Shown: positions 36,201 through 44,956 of the stretch, piece by piece
Layout of the letters: each line of letters starts with the position of its first letter
Position numbering within the stretch: position 1 is the first letter of the stretch
Origin: Roseobacter weihaiensis
Lineage (GTDB): Bacteria; Pseudomonadota; Alphaproteobacteria; Rhodobacterales; Rhodobacteraceae
Direction of reading: 5' to 3'
Assembly: GCF_020622345.1 (NCBI RefSeq)
Contig: NZ_JACNMO010000030.1
Span: 1-63,878, forward strand
DNA length: 63,878 nucleotides
The notes under the pieces: generated by a model
The model's database searches: none
Told to the model about the DNA's origin: nothing
Seen by the model: the letters and a program-made list of their open reading frames with translations, nothing else
Made by a program: the position numbers and the translations under genes

Positions 36201-36444
36201 GCATGCCTGTCACAAGGCAGGAGACCTGCGCGCCCATCGGCATCATCGGGGCTGAAAAAGTGGCCCCCGTCGCGCCGGAGACACTGGCGCCATTCACGCG
36301 CCATTGATAGCTCGACAGGCCCGTCATGCTGCCTGCCGCGATGCTCAGGGGCACACCGGCCCGTTGGGTGCCCACAATACGGGGCAATGCGGTGATGGCC
36401 GCTTGCGGCGTGGAGAAACTGTTTGTCGTGACCAGGGTGACCAT
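33211..36444 (-). CDS. G8-domain / parallel beta-helix protein
   Basis: 1,077 residues. No signal peptide is seen. Residues about 20-95 look Ig-like (SSYQWRVNGASVSGATGATF), the G8 domain spans about 118-225 (THIAIRDGAWSSAATW ... ELRVGT), a long beta-helix-like region follows to about 850, and the C-terminus has a cadherin-like repeat (NNGDGTVTYTPDRDYVSPPD). It is clearly homologous to the G8 protein at the junction: GMVSETADELGAW against GFVSETGNEIGAW, and LDMGRTDKS against HELGRTDKS. G8 proteins in animals (CEMIP) bind or degrade hyaluronan; for bacteria glycan binding is inference. It starts 4 bp after the Ig-like gene, in one operon. Confidence 0.92.
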   Translation of the reverse strand: MVTLVTTNSFSTPQAAITALPRIVGTQRAGVPLSIAAGSMTGLSSYQWRVNGASVSGATGATFSAPMMPMGAQVSCLVTGMQGTAETPAVRIYHAHGDPSHNTMDNAVLALVPHAAATHIAIRDGAWSSAATWDTGTVPGAGAVVLVPFGRTVTYDVASAPRLDRVRLDGLLNVSILQDTEMLVETVVVTQSGELRVGTPAARLPDQFRHVLTFSDRHYPDSADAPSDLSLTHDPMLLSRGLLWHGRVSVWAQDVTPWLRTAPASAPMTGDTSLTLAEAPTGWAVGDTIVIGGTFFRESNGIITGEENEERVITSINGATVGWAANAPLVHDHDHQNAGITGVTELQPAVLNKKRNVIWRSEAPNEDKPWRRGHSMAMHMTTRVDLWGVACLDMGRTDKSIYSGIIRDGRFASYPYDSDEEQYVGQSIDASLQATLEGLGYTVTRSGDTVTAVERPAANPDGLPTINVDGAGAVRSVNQDVIRYSPLTARSNLQSRYPLHVHFAGFGRGAQKPVIQACYVENAPAWAYVHHGCEADFFDNVGYRFVGAGMVSETADELGAWVGNLMLGTRPGFAGNRVSAGNPKNDEGASARYGDFAFTGMGMFFRGRAMRVNNNMVMSVPSAYVFFHRANRADNPAYQLSKKLKVPRAHLDIGSLSYLDWQNGYLNAEDVPIRHFAGNECAGVQGYGFAVTKSGAKQDHALAINVKNNKFWAVGIGTHLEYVARYNFLDNRFYATGRTIGGKTKTGFRLAAIQISNVRNHVEGFDVAFDLWGVSNFAWTKDFNLPDDPLFAIIAPTLVNNTVDYEYTEAQAERDALTTVTAQDRTLFLSSVPAEVEPTLSGPFIAYDWTGGTQNLDVEKSYDYTNSVFTVTDSLGTAPIPVSYDTSGLWYGKSDHNIKTIEGVRTEVDEQDAKLTGKLLQEQIARVGYWTYQGDDIAVFPLYISDRVTGRPALHTVAVRCTGTVRAASTFGSSNGAFTLSATGPARADLTATTDRNTPVTLDVLAGASGEAGTTLSLFEDRIKPDYGELKNNGDGTVTYTPDRDYVSPPDIPDTMFVFITDGRGRFETVKISVTTS

Positions 36445-36448
36445 GTGA

Positions 36449-38563
36449 TTAATCCGCCGTAATTGCTATGCCGAGCAGCGATGAGGCACCGCCTGAGCCA
36501 GCCTGAAATGAAAAGGTAAGAGGAGAGCTGTCGTCTGTCCGCAAAAGGCCAGCCACCGCCATCTTGCGGTTATCGGGCTGCGGGGGGACATCGAGGTAGA
36601 TTTCGCTGAGATCCGTCCATGTGACGATGCCATCGTCGATGTAAGACGTGGGCCCGACCGAAAAGGCGATGACATAGTTGGCTTGCCCTGCGGGGGTCAC
36701 CGCCAGCGTGATGGGGTCGGTGCCGCTACTGCGGTAGGCATGGGCCACCGCGGCCCCGGTCCCGATTGTGCCGTCCTTGACGCCGTAGACCATCAGCAAG
36801 TGGTCACGCACGACAGCCGCAAGTGTCACCACCACGGTGGCAGCCCCGCTGCCATCGTCCGTCATGACATATTTGAACGCCGTGGTGAGCGACGCTCCCG
36901 CAGCGCCCTGATCGACAGAGAGCTTTGTCGCGGCGTCGCCATCAACCGTAAGGGCCGTCCCGTAAGCCCGCGTGCCAAGCATGAACAACAGCTCGTCACC
37001 AGCGGCATAGCCCGACAGATCGACGGTATAGGTGACGGTATCCGTGGTGCTTCTGGACCCCTGGATCGTGCCGATCCGGTCCACGGTGAAGGCCGAGGTA
37101 TCGAGATCCACATCCGTCACAAAGGCCGCGTTATCCCAAAGATCGCCTTCGTCATCCTCGACGGTGGCATAGAAATCGAAGGTGCCGCTGGGGTTGCCCC
37201 CCAGATTCACATTGATGACGCCTGCCGCCGAAACCGTGTAGCTGCCCGCAAAGACCGCCGGGGCCGCGTCTGCATCGTGGCCTGCTTTGATCTGTGGCGC
37301 CGAAGGGGCGACCGCCCCGGCAGGAATACCAACAATATAGACACTGTAAGGCGTCGGTTGATCTTCTGTCATGCTGATCGACACCGGCAGGTTGGTGCCG
37401 GAAAGCGCCCCGATTGTCAGCGTGTTGATGCGCGGCGACACGCGGGCTGCGACCGCATTCAGGCCCACCGTGATTTCATCGGACAGGATATCCGCCTGCC
37501 CCGCACTTGAGGCCCGGAACCGCGCCGTAATGATGCCCGCCGTCTCGCCCGAGGTGTCCCAGGACAGCCCCGACAACGCGTCCGACTTATCCACGCCATC
37601 GAGCCGGAAGTCTTCGACCGTGATCGTGGCCGCCGGGCTGGCGGCCCCCTCGATCAGCGTGAGCGTATCGCCCACCGTATAGCCGGGCGCCCCGAAGGAC
37701 GGCTGCACATCGAATTTCAGCAGATCAATCGCCGGGACACTGGTCGCATAGGTGTTCACCCCTGCGTCGACCTCCACATGGAGCGTGCCTGCGCTGAAAG
37801 CCTGCGGGTTTTGGGCGGTGCCGTATTGCGCCCCACCGGGCGTGCTGCCCCATCTGAAGCTGTCGATCTCGCGCCCGTTGGAGAGCTGCGCGCTGATACC
37901 GGGATAGGTGTCGACGTCCGCAGCCCCCTCCGTCAGGTTGGTGATGCTCACAACCGTCTGGTCGATCTGCAGCGTCGTGGTGCCAGAGACCGCGCCGCCG
38001 CTATTGGTCGCCGTGATGATCAGGACCGTGCCGGATTGTACGTCGATGAGATCCGTGTTGACCTCGATAAACCCGTCAGGCCGGATCGTGAGATTCTCCG
38101 CACCCGAGACGGACCAGGCTATATTAGAGCCTGAAAAGGCGGCTTGCGCGTCTTCATAGACCTGCGGGCCAAGACCTTGCTGGTAGCTGATGGGCGACAG
38201 CGGGCCGGTAAAGACCGGCGCGCGAGATGCCACGATGCGGGGCTGCACCCCAAAGGTCCGACGACCGCCTGCGCTGTCGGTCACGGTGATGGCAAAACTG
38301 ATCCGGTCGCCTTCTGCAAGCGGTGTGCTGTCATCAGGAACGTCACCTGTATAGTCGACCCTGACCGTGGCAATCGTGGCCTCCGGCGCGCCTGCGATGT
38401 AATTCGAGGCGCGGGTAAAGAGGGTCCAGTTGGGGGTTTGCGCAAGCGTCTGCCCGACCTCAAGCGGCGCGGACGCTGGCGTCACAAGCGCCCCGATGGG
38501 TTGGGGGCCCTGCAACGTGACCACATTCGAGGCAAATGCGATACTGGCGCCGACGCCGATCAT
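36449..38563 (-). CDS. Multi-Ig-like-domain structural protein
   Basis: 704 residues. The ATG overlaps the stop of the 87-residue gene upstream (ATGA). The N-terminus is hydrophobic but not a clear signal peptide (MIGVGASIAFASNVVTL). The body is built of repeating 80-100-residue beta domains with Ig/cadherin-like patterns (AGDRISFAITVTDSAGG, IDVQSGTVLIITATNSGGAV, TYTVDLSGYAAGDELLFML), and the last about 180 residues resemble a separate beta domain (AVVRDHLLMVYGVKDGTIGTG). No enzyme motifs were found. As the middle gene of the spike-like trio it could be a fibre; that is inference. Confidence 0.85.
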   Translation of the reverse strand: MIGVGASIAFASNVVTLQGPQPIGALVTPASAPLEVGQTLAQTPNWTLFTRASNYIAGAPEATIATVRVDYTGDVPDDSTPLAEGDRISFAITVTDSAGGRRTFGVQPRIVASRAPVFTGPLSPISYQQGLGPQVYEDAQAAFSGSNIAWSVSGAENLTIRPDGFIEVNTDLIDVQSGTVLIITATNSGGAVSGTTTLQIDQTVVSITNLTEGAADVDTYPGISAQLSNGREIDSFRWGSTPGGAQYGTAQNPQAFSAGTLHVEVDAGVNTYATSVPAIDLLKFDVQPSFGAPGYTVGDTLTLIEGAASPAATITVEDFRLDGVDKSDALSGLSWDTSGETAGIITARFRASSAGQADILSDEITVGLNAVAARVSPRINTLTIGALSGTNLPVSISMTEDQPTPYSVYIVGIPAGAVAPSAPQIKAGHDADAAPAVFAGSYTVSAAGVINVNLGGNPSGTFDFYATVEDDEGDLWDNAAFVTDVDLDTSAFTVDRIGTIQGSRSTTDTVTYTVDLSGYAAGDELLFMLGTRAYGTALTVDGDAATKLSVDQGAAGASLTTAFKYVMTDDGSGAATVVVTLAAVVRDHLLMVYGVKDGTIGTGAAVAHAYRSSGTDPITLAVTPAGQANYVIAFSVGPTSYIDDGIVTWTDLSEIYLDVPPQPDNRKMAVAGLLRTDDSSPLTFSFQAGSGGASSLLGIAITAD

Positions 38564-38826
38564 CAGGACAGCCCGACGATGCCGGTGGCTGTCGTGCCGG
38601 TGGACCAGACACGCGTGGCCCGGAGCGGGAAAGGGATCCCCGCGGCAATGGTGATCGCACCGGTCTGCCCATCGAGTGTCGTGACAAACACGGTTCCGGT
38701 CGTGGCCACATTGAGGGCGCGCGTCACAGTCTGCAGATCGGCGCTGTCAGAGGGGGTGATTTCTTCAAGCTCGGTCAAAGGACCGGTGGAACCTGTTTGA
38801 GAACCATTGAATTTATTCTTGGGCAT
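38563..38826 (-). CDS. Small protein resembling gene-transfer-agent head-spike base (Rcc01079-like)
   Basis: 87 residues; ATG preceded by AAGGA at 8 bases. The pattern EITPSDSADLQTVTRALNV, then TTLDGQTGAITIAAGIPFPLRATRVWSTGTTATGIVGL, recalls the short proteins of alphaproteobacterial phages and of the Rhodobacter capsulatus gene-transfer agent whose product forms the capsid spike base. I rely on memory of the motif, so family membership needs a search. It is translationally coupled to the 704-residue Ig-like gene and, through it, the G8 gene. No other phage genes are present. Confidence 0.75.
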   Translation of the reverse strand: MPKNKFNGSQTGSTGPLTELEEITPSDSADLQTVTRALNVATTGTVFVTTLDGQTGAITIAAGIPFPLRATRVWSTGTTATGIVGLS

Positions 38827-39191
38827 TGGGATGTCCTTGTGAAAGTGAGTGGCAAAGGCCGGGCGGTCGGACCCCCGGATCCACGTCGGGAAGACGGTGA
38901 ATGCATTTGGTGTAAGACGGTTGAGACGGGGCAGGCCTCTGGTTCAATCAGACGTCAACGCTCCGACCCCTGTGCAAAAGATGCCGACAGAAGATGCCTC
39001 GCAAAAACGAAGGTTTCGCATACGGATCGGGCGGGGGATAAAGGAACTGGTAAGACCTGTGGCGCGCCTGCGAAGGGCACGGCCGCTCTCTTTGAACCTT
39101 TGGGTGCTATATCGGCAAAGTGAATTGTGCTAAGCAGAAAACCGATTGTATAGACGATACTCCGATCCAAATTCTCGCCGTGGAATGATCA
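38827..39191. promoter_or_regulatory. Divergent spacer between spike-like operon and polymerase operon
   Basis: 365 bp between divergent genes. It should hold the promoters of the spike/G8 operon (leftward) and the polymerase operon (rightward). I recognise no clear promoter hexamers, repeats or gene here; the short overlapping reading frames lack support. Confidence 0.35.
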
Positions 39192-40664
39192 ATGGCTGTT
39201 GCGTATTTTGCTCTGTTTAGCTGGCCTGTTGTGGCCTTTCTGGCCTTCCGGCGCTTTGAGGTGCCGCTGGCGATCCTGGTGACGCTGATCTTTGGGTACC
39301 TGTTTTTGCCCACGCAGATCTCGGTCAACCTGCCGGTGCTGCCGACGCTGGATAAAAACACCATCCCCGCCTTTGCCGTGCTGGCGCTGGTTTTGCTGGT
39401 GTTCAAAAAATCCCTGTCGGCCCCGGGGACGACCACCTTCATACCGCGCTCCGCGCTGGCGCGGCTCTGTCTGGTCACCTTCGTATTCGGCGCGTTTTTT
39501 ACCGCCGCCACGAATGATGATCCGTTGCAATACGGCCCCATACGCCTTCCAGCCCTGCGCACTTATGACGCTTTTTCCATCATCCTTGCGTTTTTCTCGA
39601 CCCTTGTGCCCTTCTTTCTGGCGCATAAATTTCTGGCCCATCCCGAAAAGCAGCGGCTTTTTCTGAAGATCTTTGTGCTGGCGGCCCTCATCTACACGCT
39701 GCCCGCCCTTTACGAGGTGCGCATGTCGCCGCAGCTCAACCGCATGGTCTACGGATTTTTCCCGCACAACTTTCTGCAACACATGCGCGGCAACGGGTTC
39801 CGCCCGGTTGTGTTTCTCGAACACGGGCTGGTACTGGCCATCTTCATGACCATGGCCCTGGTGGCTGCGATCGGGCTGACCCGGCTTGAACCCCCCGCAC
39901 GGAAAACCCGGCTGGTCCTCGCCGCGATCTGGCTGTTCTTTACGCTGGTGCTGTGCAAATCGCTCGGGGCGCTGGCGATTGCGCTGGCCCTGATTCCCAT
40001 GGCCTTGCTGCTGACCGTGCGGCTGCAGCTGATGATGGCGGTCGGGCTTTTCATCATCTTCCTCAGCTATCCGGTGCTGCGCACTGCGGGCTATGTCCCG
40101 GTTGACCGCATCAACGCCTATGCCGAAAGCGTCGATCCGATGCGCGCCGCCTCGCTGCGCGTGCGGCTCGAGAACGAGGACGATTTCCTTGCCAAGGTGG
40201 CAGAGCGTCCGGTCTTTGGCTGGGGCGGGTATGGCCGCTCGCGGGTGTTTGCCGAAAACGGCACGGATACGAGCATCGCGGATGGCGCCTGGGTCATGAC
40301 GCTTGGCGTTGGCGGCTGGGTGCGCTATCTGGCCCAATTCGGGCTTTACTGCCTGCCCGCCTTCTATCTTTTCTGGTTTCGACGACATCTCAATCTGACA
40401 CTGGAGACATCGATCCTCACCCTGATGCTGGCGGCCAATATCCTCGATCTGATCCCCAATGCCAGCCAGACCCCCCTGACCTGGATGCTGGCGGGATGCT
40501 TGTGGGGGCGGCTGTCCCTGGGCCGGGTCAGCCACGGTCTCGAAGAGGAAAAGGCCGCCGCTCCAAAGCGCGGGGTGCAATATGCCCGCCCCCATCCCAA
40601 ACGCCCGCCAAGAGGGGTGACGCTGAGGGCGCGGCGGCTTGTTCCCACGGAACACAAAGGGTAA
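39192..40664 (+). CDS. O-antigen polymerase/ligase-like membrane protein (Wzy-like) 1
   Basis: 490 residues, about 10-12 membrane helices. A central periplasmic loop includes NGFRPVVFLEHG and FLAKVAERPVFGWGGYGRS, a pattern shared with O-antigen ligase/Wzy proteins. It would join repeat units at the periplasmic face. A distant paralogue with the same GFRP.(V/G)LFEHG-like motif and a similar opening (RLETRLAILI vs RFEVPLAILV) is encoded at 49464. The start has GGAATGATCAATG upstream. It heads a + operon with glycosyltransferase, sulfotransferase and glycosyltransferase genes. Confidence 0.88.
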   Translation: MAVAYFALFSWPVVAFLAFRRFEVPLAILVTLIFGYLFLPTQISVNLPVLPTLDKNTIPAFAVLALVLLVFKKSLSAPGTTTFIPRSALARLCLVTFVFGAFFTAATNDDPLQYGPIRLPALRTYDAFSIILAFFSTLVPFFLAHKFLAHPEKQRLFLKIFVLAALIYTLPALYEVRMSPQLNRMVYGFFPHNFLQHMRGNGFRPVVFLEHGLVLAIFMTMALVAAIGLTRLEPPARKTRLVLAAIWLFFTLVLCKSLGALAIALALIPMALLLTVRLQLMMAVGLFIIFLSYPVLRTAGYVPVDRINAYAESVDPMRAASLRVRLENEDDFLAKVAERPVFGWGGYGRSRVFAENGTDTSIADGAWVMTLGVGGWVRYLAQFGLYCLPAFYLFWFRRHLNLTLETSILTLMLAANILDLIPNASQTPLTWMLAGCLWGRLSLGRVSHGLEEEKAAAPKRGVQYARPHPKRPPRGVTLRARRLVPTEHKG

Positions 40665-40675
40665 GTGCCGCTCTC

Positions 40676-41635
40676 ATGGCACATGACATCCTCATTTCCA
40701 TCATCAACTACCGGACAGGGCCCCTGACACTGGCCTGTGTCCGGTCCGTGCTGGCCGATCTGGACGGGATCGATGGCCGAGTGGTGGTGGTGGACAACGC
40801 CTCGGGCGATGGCTCTGCCGAAGAGATCGCAGCCTGGATCGCGGCCCATCCCGACGCGCCGGTGGAGCTGGTGCACTCGGCCACGAACACCGGCTTTTCC
40901 GGCGGGCACAATCAGGGCATGGGCGCCCATGACGCGCGCTACTACCTACTGCTGAACTCCGATGCGGAACTGCGACCGGGGTTTTTGCACAGGATCCTGG
41001 AGGCCGCAGAGGCGCAGCCGGACGCCGGCCTGATCGCCCCCCGGCTCGAAGGCGAGGACGGGCAGCCCCAGGTCAGTCTCTTTCGGTTTCACTCGCCTCT
41101 GGGCGAGCTCATCCGCGGGGCCGCCACCGGGCCGGTGACGCGTCTGTTCAAACATCATGACGTGCCGCTGGGGCTGGACCCTGACCCGGCGCAGATCGAC
41201 TGGGCGAGCTTTGCCTGTATCCTGCTCAAGGGCGAGATGGTGCGGGCGCTCGGACCCATGGACGAAGGCTATTTCCTCTATTTCGAGGATGCCGAGTACT
41301 GCCTGCGGGCCAAACGCGCAGGCTGGAAGATCATCCATACCCCAAAGGCGGTGGCGGTGCATTTTCGCGGCGGCAGCGGCCCGGTCAAGGCGATGGAGGC
41401 CGCCCGCAGGCGACGGCCACGGTATTACTACCGGGCGCGGGCACGGTTCATGTATCAGGCCCATGGGGCGGCAGGGCTGCTGGCGGCCAATACGCTCTGG
41501 ACCCTGGGGCGGGCGATCTCCTACCTGCGGCTGATCGCAGGCCGCCAGCTGCCCGGCACGATCGAAGGTGAAGCCCGTGACATCTGGATCAACACGCGCC
41601 ACCCGCTCGACACCCGCCGCGCGGTCGAGGACTGA
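40676..41635 (+). CDS. Family 2 glycosyltransferase
   Basis: 319 residues from the ATG at 40676; a reading from 40496 lies inside the previous gene. GT-A fold: ISIINYRTGPLTLACVRSVL, VVDNASGDGSAEEI and LLLNSDAELRPG (the DxD-like site), then EGYFLYFEDAEYCLRAKRAGW. A rhamnosyltransferase-like role is possible, since this pattern recurs in such enzymes, but it is not proved. The stop is 1 base before the next ATG. Confidence 0.93.
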   Translation: MAHDILISIINYRTGPLTLACVRSVLADLDGIDGRVVVVDNASGDGSAEEIAAWIAAHPDAPVELVHSATNTGFSGGHNQGMGAHDARYYLLLNSDAELRPGFLHRILEAAEAQPDAGLIAPRLEGEDGQPQVSLFRFHSPLGELIRGAATGPVTRLFKHHDVPLGLDPDPAQIDWASFACILLKGEMVRALGPMDEGYFLYFEDAEYCLRAKRAGWKIIHTPKAVAVHFRGGSGPVKAMEAARRRRPRYYYRARARFMYQAHGAAGLLAANTLWTLGRAISYLRLIAGRQLPGTIEGEARDIWINTRHPLDTRRAVED

Positions 41636-41636
41636 C

Positions 41637-42497
41637 ATGACCCTGCCCGATTTCATGATCGTCGGTGCGATGAAATGCGGCACCTCCACGCTGCAGGCCC
41701 AGCTGGCCGCCCAGGACGGGGTCTTCATGACCACGCCGAAAGAACCCAATTTCTTTTCCGATGACGCCGTCTATGCCAGGGGGATCGACTGGTACCGCGC
41801 GCTTTATGACGGGGCCGCCCCCGGCGTGCTCACCGGTGAGGCTTCGACCCATTACACCAAGCGGCCCACCTACCCGGACACGCTGGCGCGGATGCAGCAC
41901 GCGGCGCAGACCGCAGGCGCGCCCCTGCCGCGGCTCCTCTATATGATTCGCAACCCGCTCGACCGGGCGGTGTCGCATTACATCCACGAATGGACCGAGG
42001 CGCGCATGGGCCAGGACCCGGTGGCCGAATTCCAGCGCCACCCTGAGATCGCAGCCTATAGCTGCTACGGCATGCAGATCGCGCCCTTCATCGAGGCGGC
42101 AGGGGCGGACCAAGTCTTCCTGACCTCACTGGAGCAGATCAAGGCCGACCCGGATGCGGAATTCGCCCGCATCGCCCGGTTTCTGGGCCTCGGCGCAAGC
42201 GCCGTCTGGCAGCATGACATGGCGGCGCAGAACGTCTCGGCCAACCGGGCGCGGCGGTTGCCCTTGCAGGGGCTGCTGCTCGACAACCCTGTCGCGCGGA
42301 CCCTGCGTCAGACACTGGTGCCCAAATCCCTGCGCACCCGCATCCGCGCCCGGCTGACCATGCAGGAGCGGCCCGCCCTGCCCCCGACCCTGATCGCCGG
42401 GCTGCAGGAGCGGTTCCTGGAGGACCGCGCGCGGCTGGCCCGACAGTTTCCCGACCATCCCGCCCTGTCCTTGTGCTTTCCCTTTGCCGGATCATGA
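41637..42497 (+). CDS. Sulfotransferase (PAPS-dependent)
   Basis: 286 residues. The ATG at 41637 follows the upstream stop after 1 base. The 5'-phosphosulfate loop is FMIVGAMKCGTSTLQAQL, then KEPNFFSDD, GEASTHYTKRPTYP, and the 3'-phosphate motif LYMIRNPLDRAVSHYIHEW. This resembles carbohydrate sulfotransferases of the heparan-sulfate type. Placed between two glycosyltransferase genes with coupled starts, it very probably sulfates the repeat unit. Confidence 0.94.
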   Translation: MTLPDFMIVGAMKCGTSTLQAQLAAQDGVFMTTPKEPNFFSDDAVYARGIDWYRALYDGAAPGVLTGEASTHYTKRPTYPDTLARMQHAAQTAGAPLPRLLYMIRNPLDRAVSHYIHEWTEARMGQDPVAEFQRHPEIAAYSCYGMQIAPFIEAAGADQVFLTSLEQIKADPDAEFARIARFLGLGASAVWQHDMAAQNVSANRARRLPLQGLLLDNPVARTLRQTLVPKSLRTRIRARLTMQERPALPPTLIAGLQERFLEDRARLARQFPDHPALSLCFPFAGS

Positions 42498-43462
42498 GCC
42501 GGCACCCCGATATTGCCGCCGTGGTGATCGGCCGCAATGAAGGCGCGCGGCTGATCCGCTGTCTTGCAGCGCTCAAGGGCCAGGCCGGGCGCATCGTCTA
42601 TGTGGACAGCGGCTCGCGTGATGGCTCACAGCAGGCGGCCCGCGCAGCAGGCGCCGAGATCGTGACACTGGATATGTCCCAGCCCTTTACCGCGGCGCGT
42701 GCGCGCAACGCCGGGATCGACCAGACCCGGCAGACCGGAACGGCGCCGCGCTACATCCAGTTTCTCGACGGCGACTGCGAGATGCGCACCGGCTGGCTGG
42801 ACACCGCAAAAGCCTTTTTAGAGACACATCCTGACGTGGCCGTTGTCTGCGGCAGACGCCGCGAACGCGCGCCGGAGGCCAGCCTGTACAATGCCCTCAT
42901 CGACAGGGAATGGAACACGCCGACGGGCGAGGCCAAGGCCTGCGGCGGGGATGCGCTCTTTCGGGCCGACGCGCTGGAGGCGGTGGGGGGGTATAACCCC
43001 CTTCTGATCGCAGGCGAAGAACCGGAGCTTTGCGTGCGGCTGCGGCAGGCGGGCTGGCGGGTCTGGCGGCTGGACGCGGAAATGACCTGGCATGACGCCG
43101 CCCTCACCCGGTTTTCCCAGTGGTGGCGGCGCGCAAAGCGGGGCGGGTTTGCCTTTGCCGAAGGGGCCGCCCTGCATGGGAGCCCACCCGAGCGCCATTT
43201 CGTGGCAGAGACCCGCAAGGCGGCGATCTGGGGGGGCCTGCTGCCCGGTGTCGTCCTGCTGCTGGCGGTGCTGGTCACGCCCTGGGCGCTGGCGCTCGCG
43301 GTGATCTGGCCCCTGCAGATCCTGCGCCTGCGATGGCGCGGCGAGCCCTGGGCCAGCGCGTTGTTTCTGACGCTGTCGAAATTTCCCGAAGCCCAGGGGG
43401 CGCTGCAATACCTCTGGCGCAGGCTCACCGGCGGCCGCGTGGCGCTGATCGAATACAAGTGA
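42494..43462 (+). CDS. Family 2 glycosyltransferase with C-terminal membrane helices
   Basis: 322 residues. The ATG overlaps the sulfotransferase stop (ATGA). Motifs are AAVVIGRNEGARLIRCLAAL, VDSGSRDGSQQAA, FLDGDCEMRTGW and AGEEPELCVRLRQAGW. The C-terminus has hydrophobic helices (IWGGLLPGVVLLLAVLVTPWALALAVIW), tying it to the membrane. Last gene of the + operon, convergent with the flippase gene. Confidence 0.93.
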   Translation: MSRHPDIAAVVIGRNEGARLIRCLAALKGQAGRIVYVDSGSRDGSQQAARAAGAEIVTLDMSQPFTAARARNAGIDQTRQTGTAPRYIQFLDGDCEMRTGWLDTAKAFLETHPDVAVVCGRRRERAPEASLYNALIDREWNTPTGEAKACGGDALFRADALEAVGGYNPLLIAGEEPELCVRLRQAGWRVWRLDAEMTWHDAALTRFSQWWRRAKRGGFAFAEGAALHGSPPERHFVAETRKAAIWGGLLPGVVLLLAVLVTPWALALAVIWPLQILRLRWRGEPWASALFLTLSKFPEAQGALQYLWRRLTGGRVALIEYK

Positions 43463-43463
43463 T

Positions 43464-44816
43464 CTAGAGCACCCAGAACCCGACAGGGATCGCCACCAGT
43501 ATGGCACCCCCCCAGAGCGCCTCGATCCGGACCTCTTTCGTGCCCAGCATCGGGTGCACCAGATAGAGCAGATAGGGCAGCGGGCTCAGCGGCGCGAGCA
43601 CGACCCCCAGAACGGCCCCGTCCAACCCGTAAAACCGGTACCCCAACGCCATCAGGGTGACGGAGACCACCGCCAGGATCGCCGAAACGGTGAGCATGGC
43701 ACGGCTGTTGCCGGCCGTCAGGACAAGATTGCTCAGAGTGCTGAAGCGCAGGACCAGAAAACTGAAAGCCATCAGTTGCAGCAGATGACCCGCCTGCTGG
43801 TAGGTATCGGTATAGAGCAGATCGACAATGATCGGCCCGCCCACCACGGCCGCTGCGCAAGCCGCCAGACAAAGCGCATCGATGCGGTACTGAAACCGCC
43901 GGTAGAGCCGTACCAGATCCTCGGGCCGGGTGCGGGCCACTTCGGCGATCACAGGATAGCCGATGCCGTCCCCGATTTTCTTGATGAGGTTGCGCCCCGC
44001 CTCCACCCAGATCTGCGCAATCACGTAAAGTCCGAAGGTGGCAGACCCCAAAAGCGCTCCCAGCACGAATTTATCCGCATTGCGCGACACGAAGGACAAA
44101 AAAGAGGACCCCATGATCCATTTGCCAAAGTGCCACAGGCGGTCCCCGATCTCCTTGTCCCAGACAAACTTCATGCGCGGGCCGGGGAAAAACAGATGCG
44201 TGGCCAGGCTCTGCACCAGGAAATTCGTCAGCATGCCGAACATCAGCGCCCAGACCGTCGGGCTGATCTGGGCAAAGGCGATCATCGCAAGGATGCTGAC
44301 CATGAGGGGGAGAACCGTCCAGATCACGATGGAGCGCCGGTCGATATTGCGCAGCGCCAGTTCCCAGTTGGCCGATCCCATCCCGCGACAGATCGGGGCC
44401 AGTGCAATCAGCGCAATCAGGCCCGGCATTTCAGGCTGCGCATAGATCGTCCCGGCAGGGGCCAGACCGGGTGCCAGCAGCCACATCAGCGCGGCCAGAG
44501 CCAGAATCGCCCCGGCGATGAGCGCACTGCGCAGCATTTTCACCATCCAGGCCATGCGCAGGAACAGCTTGGTATCCCCATCGGGCTCGCGGGTGACGGA
44601 ACGGGCGATGCCCATATCGGTGGACAGGTTGATCGCTGTCATGATGGTGCTGGCCAGCGCGATCATCCCAAAAGCCTCGGGCACCAGCAGCCGTGTCATG
44701 ATGAGATTGCTCGCCAGCCTTATGACACTGGTCAGCGCAATGCCGATCACCGTCCAGCGCGCGCCGCGTTTGGCGCGCTGACCAAGCGATTCTCCTTGGT
44801 TTTGTGCCACTTTCAT
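43464..44816 (-). CDS. Polysaccharide flippase (Wzx/MATE-like)
   Basis: 450 residues with about 12 membrane helices (MOP superfamily). The opening AKRGARWTVIGIALTSVIRLASNLIMTRLLVPEAFGMIALAST is typical. It should flip lipid-linked repeat units across the inner membrane. The start is ambiguous: GTG at 44819, ATG at 44816, or the GTG at 44810, which has the best spacing from AAGG. It is single on the minus strand between + strand operons. Confidence 0.94.
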   Translation of the reverse strand: MKVAQNQGESLGQRAKRGARWTVIGIALTSVIRLASNLIMTRLLVPEAFGMIALASTIMTAINLSTDMGIARSVTREPDGDTKLFLRMAWMVKMLRSALIAGAILALAALMWLLAPGLAPAGTIYAQPEMPGLIALIALAPICRGMGSANWELALRNIDRRSIVIWTVLPLMVSILAMIAFAQISPTVWALMFGMLTNFLVQSLATHLFFPGPRMKFVWDKEIGDRLWHFGKWIMGSSFLSFVSRNADKFVLGALLGSATFGLYVIAQIWVEAGRNLIKKIGDGIGYPVIAEVARTRPEDLVRLYRRFQYRIDALCLAACAAAVVGGPIIVDLLYTDTYQQAGHLLQLMAFSFLVLRFSTLSNLVLTAGNSRAMLTVSAILAVVSVTLMALGYRFYGLDGAVLGVVLAPLSPLPYLLYLVHPMLGTKEVRIEALWGGAILVAIPVGFWVL

Positions 44817-44956
44817 CACCTTTTCTTCACTTCATTGGTGTGCAAGGGACCAAAACCCGGCTATCCGACCACCGGACAGACCCATAAACCAGAAACCGCA
44901 GGCTTGTCTTTAAGGGTCGGAAAAAAACCGGACAATAGTAAATCGGGGCCGGGGGC

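Noticed and set aside
33211-38826. Complete prophage or gene-transfer-agent cluster
   Set aside because: Only spike-like genes are present. No terminase, portal, capsid, protease or tail genes were found nearby.
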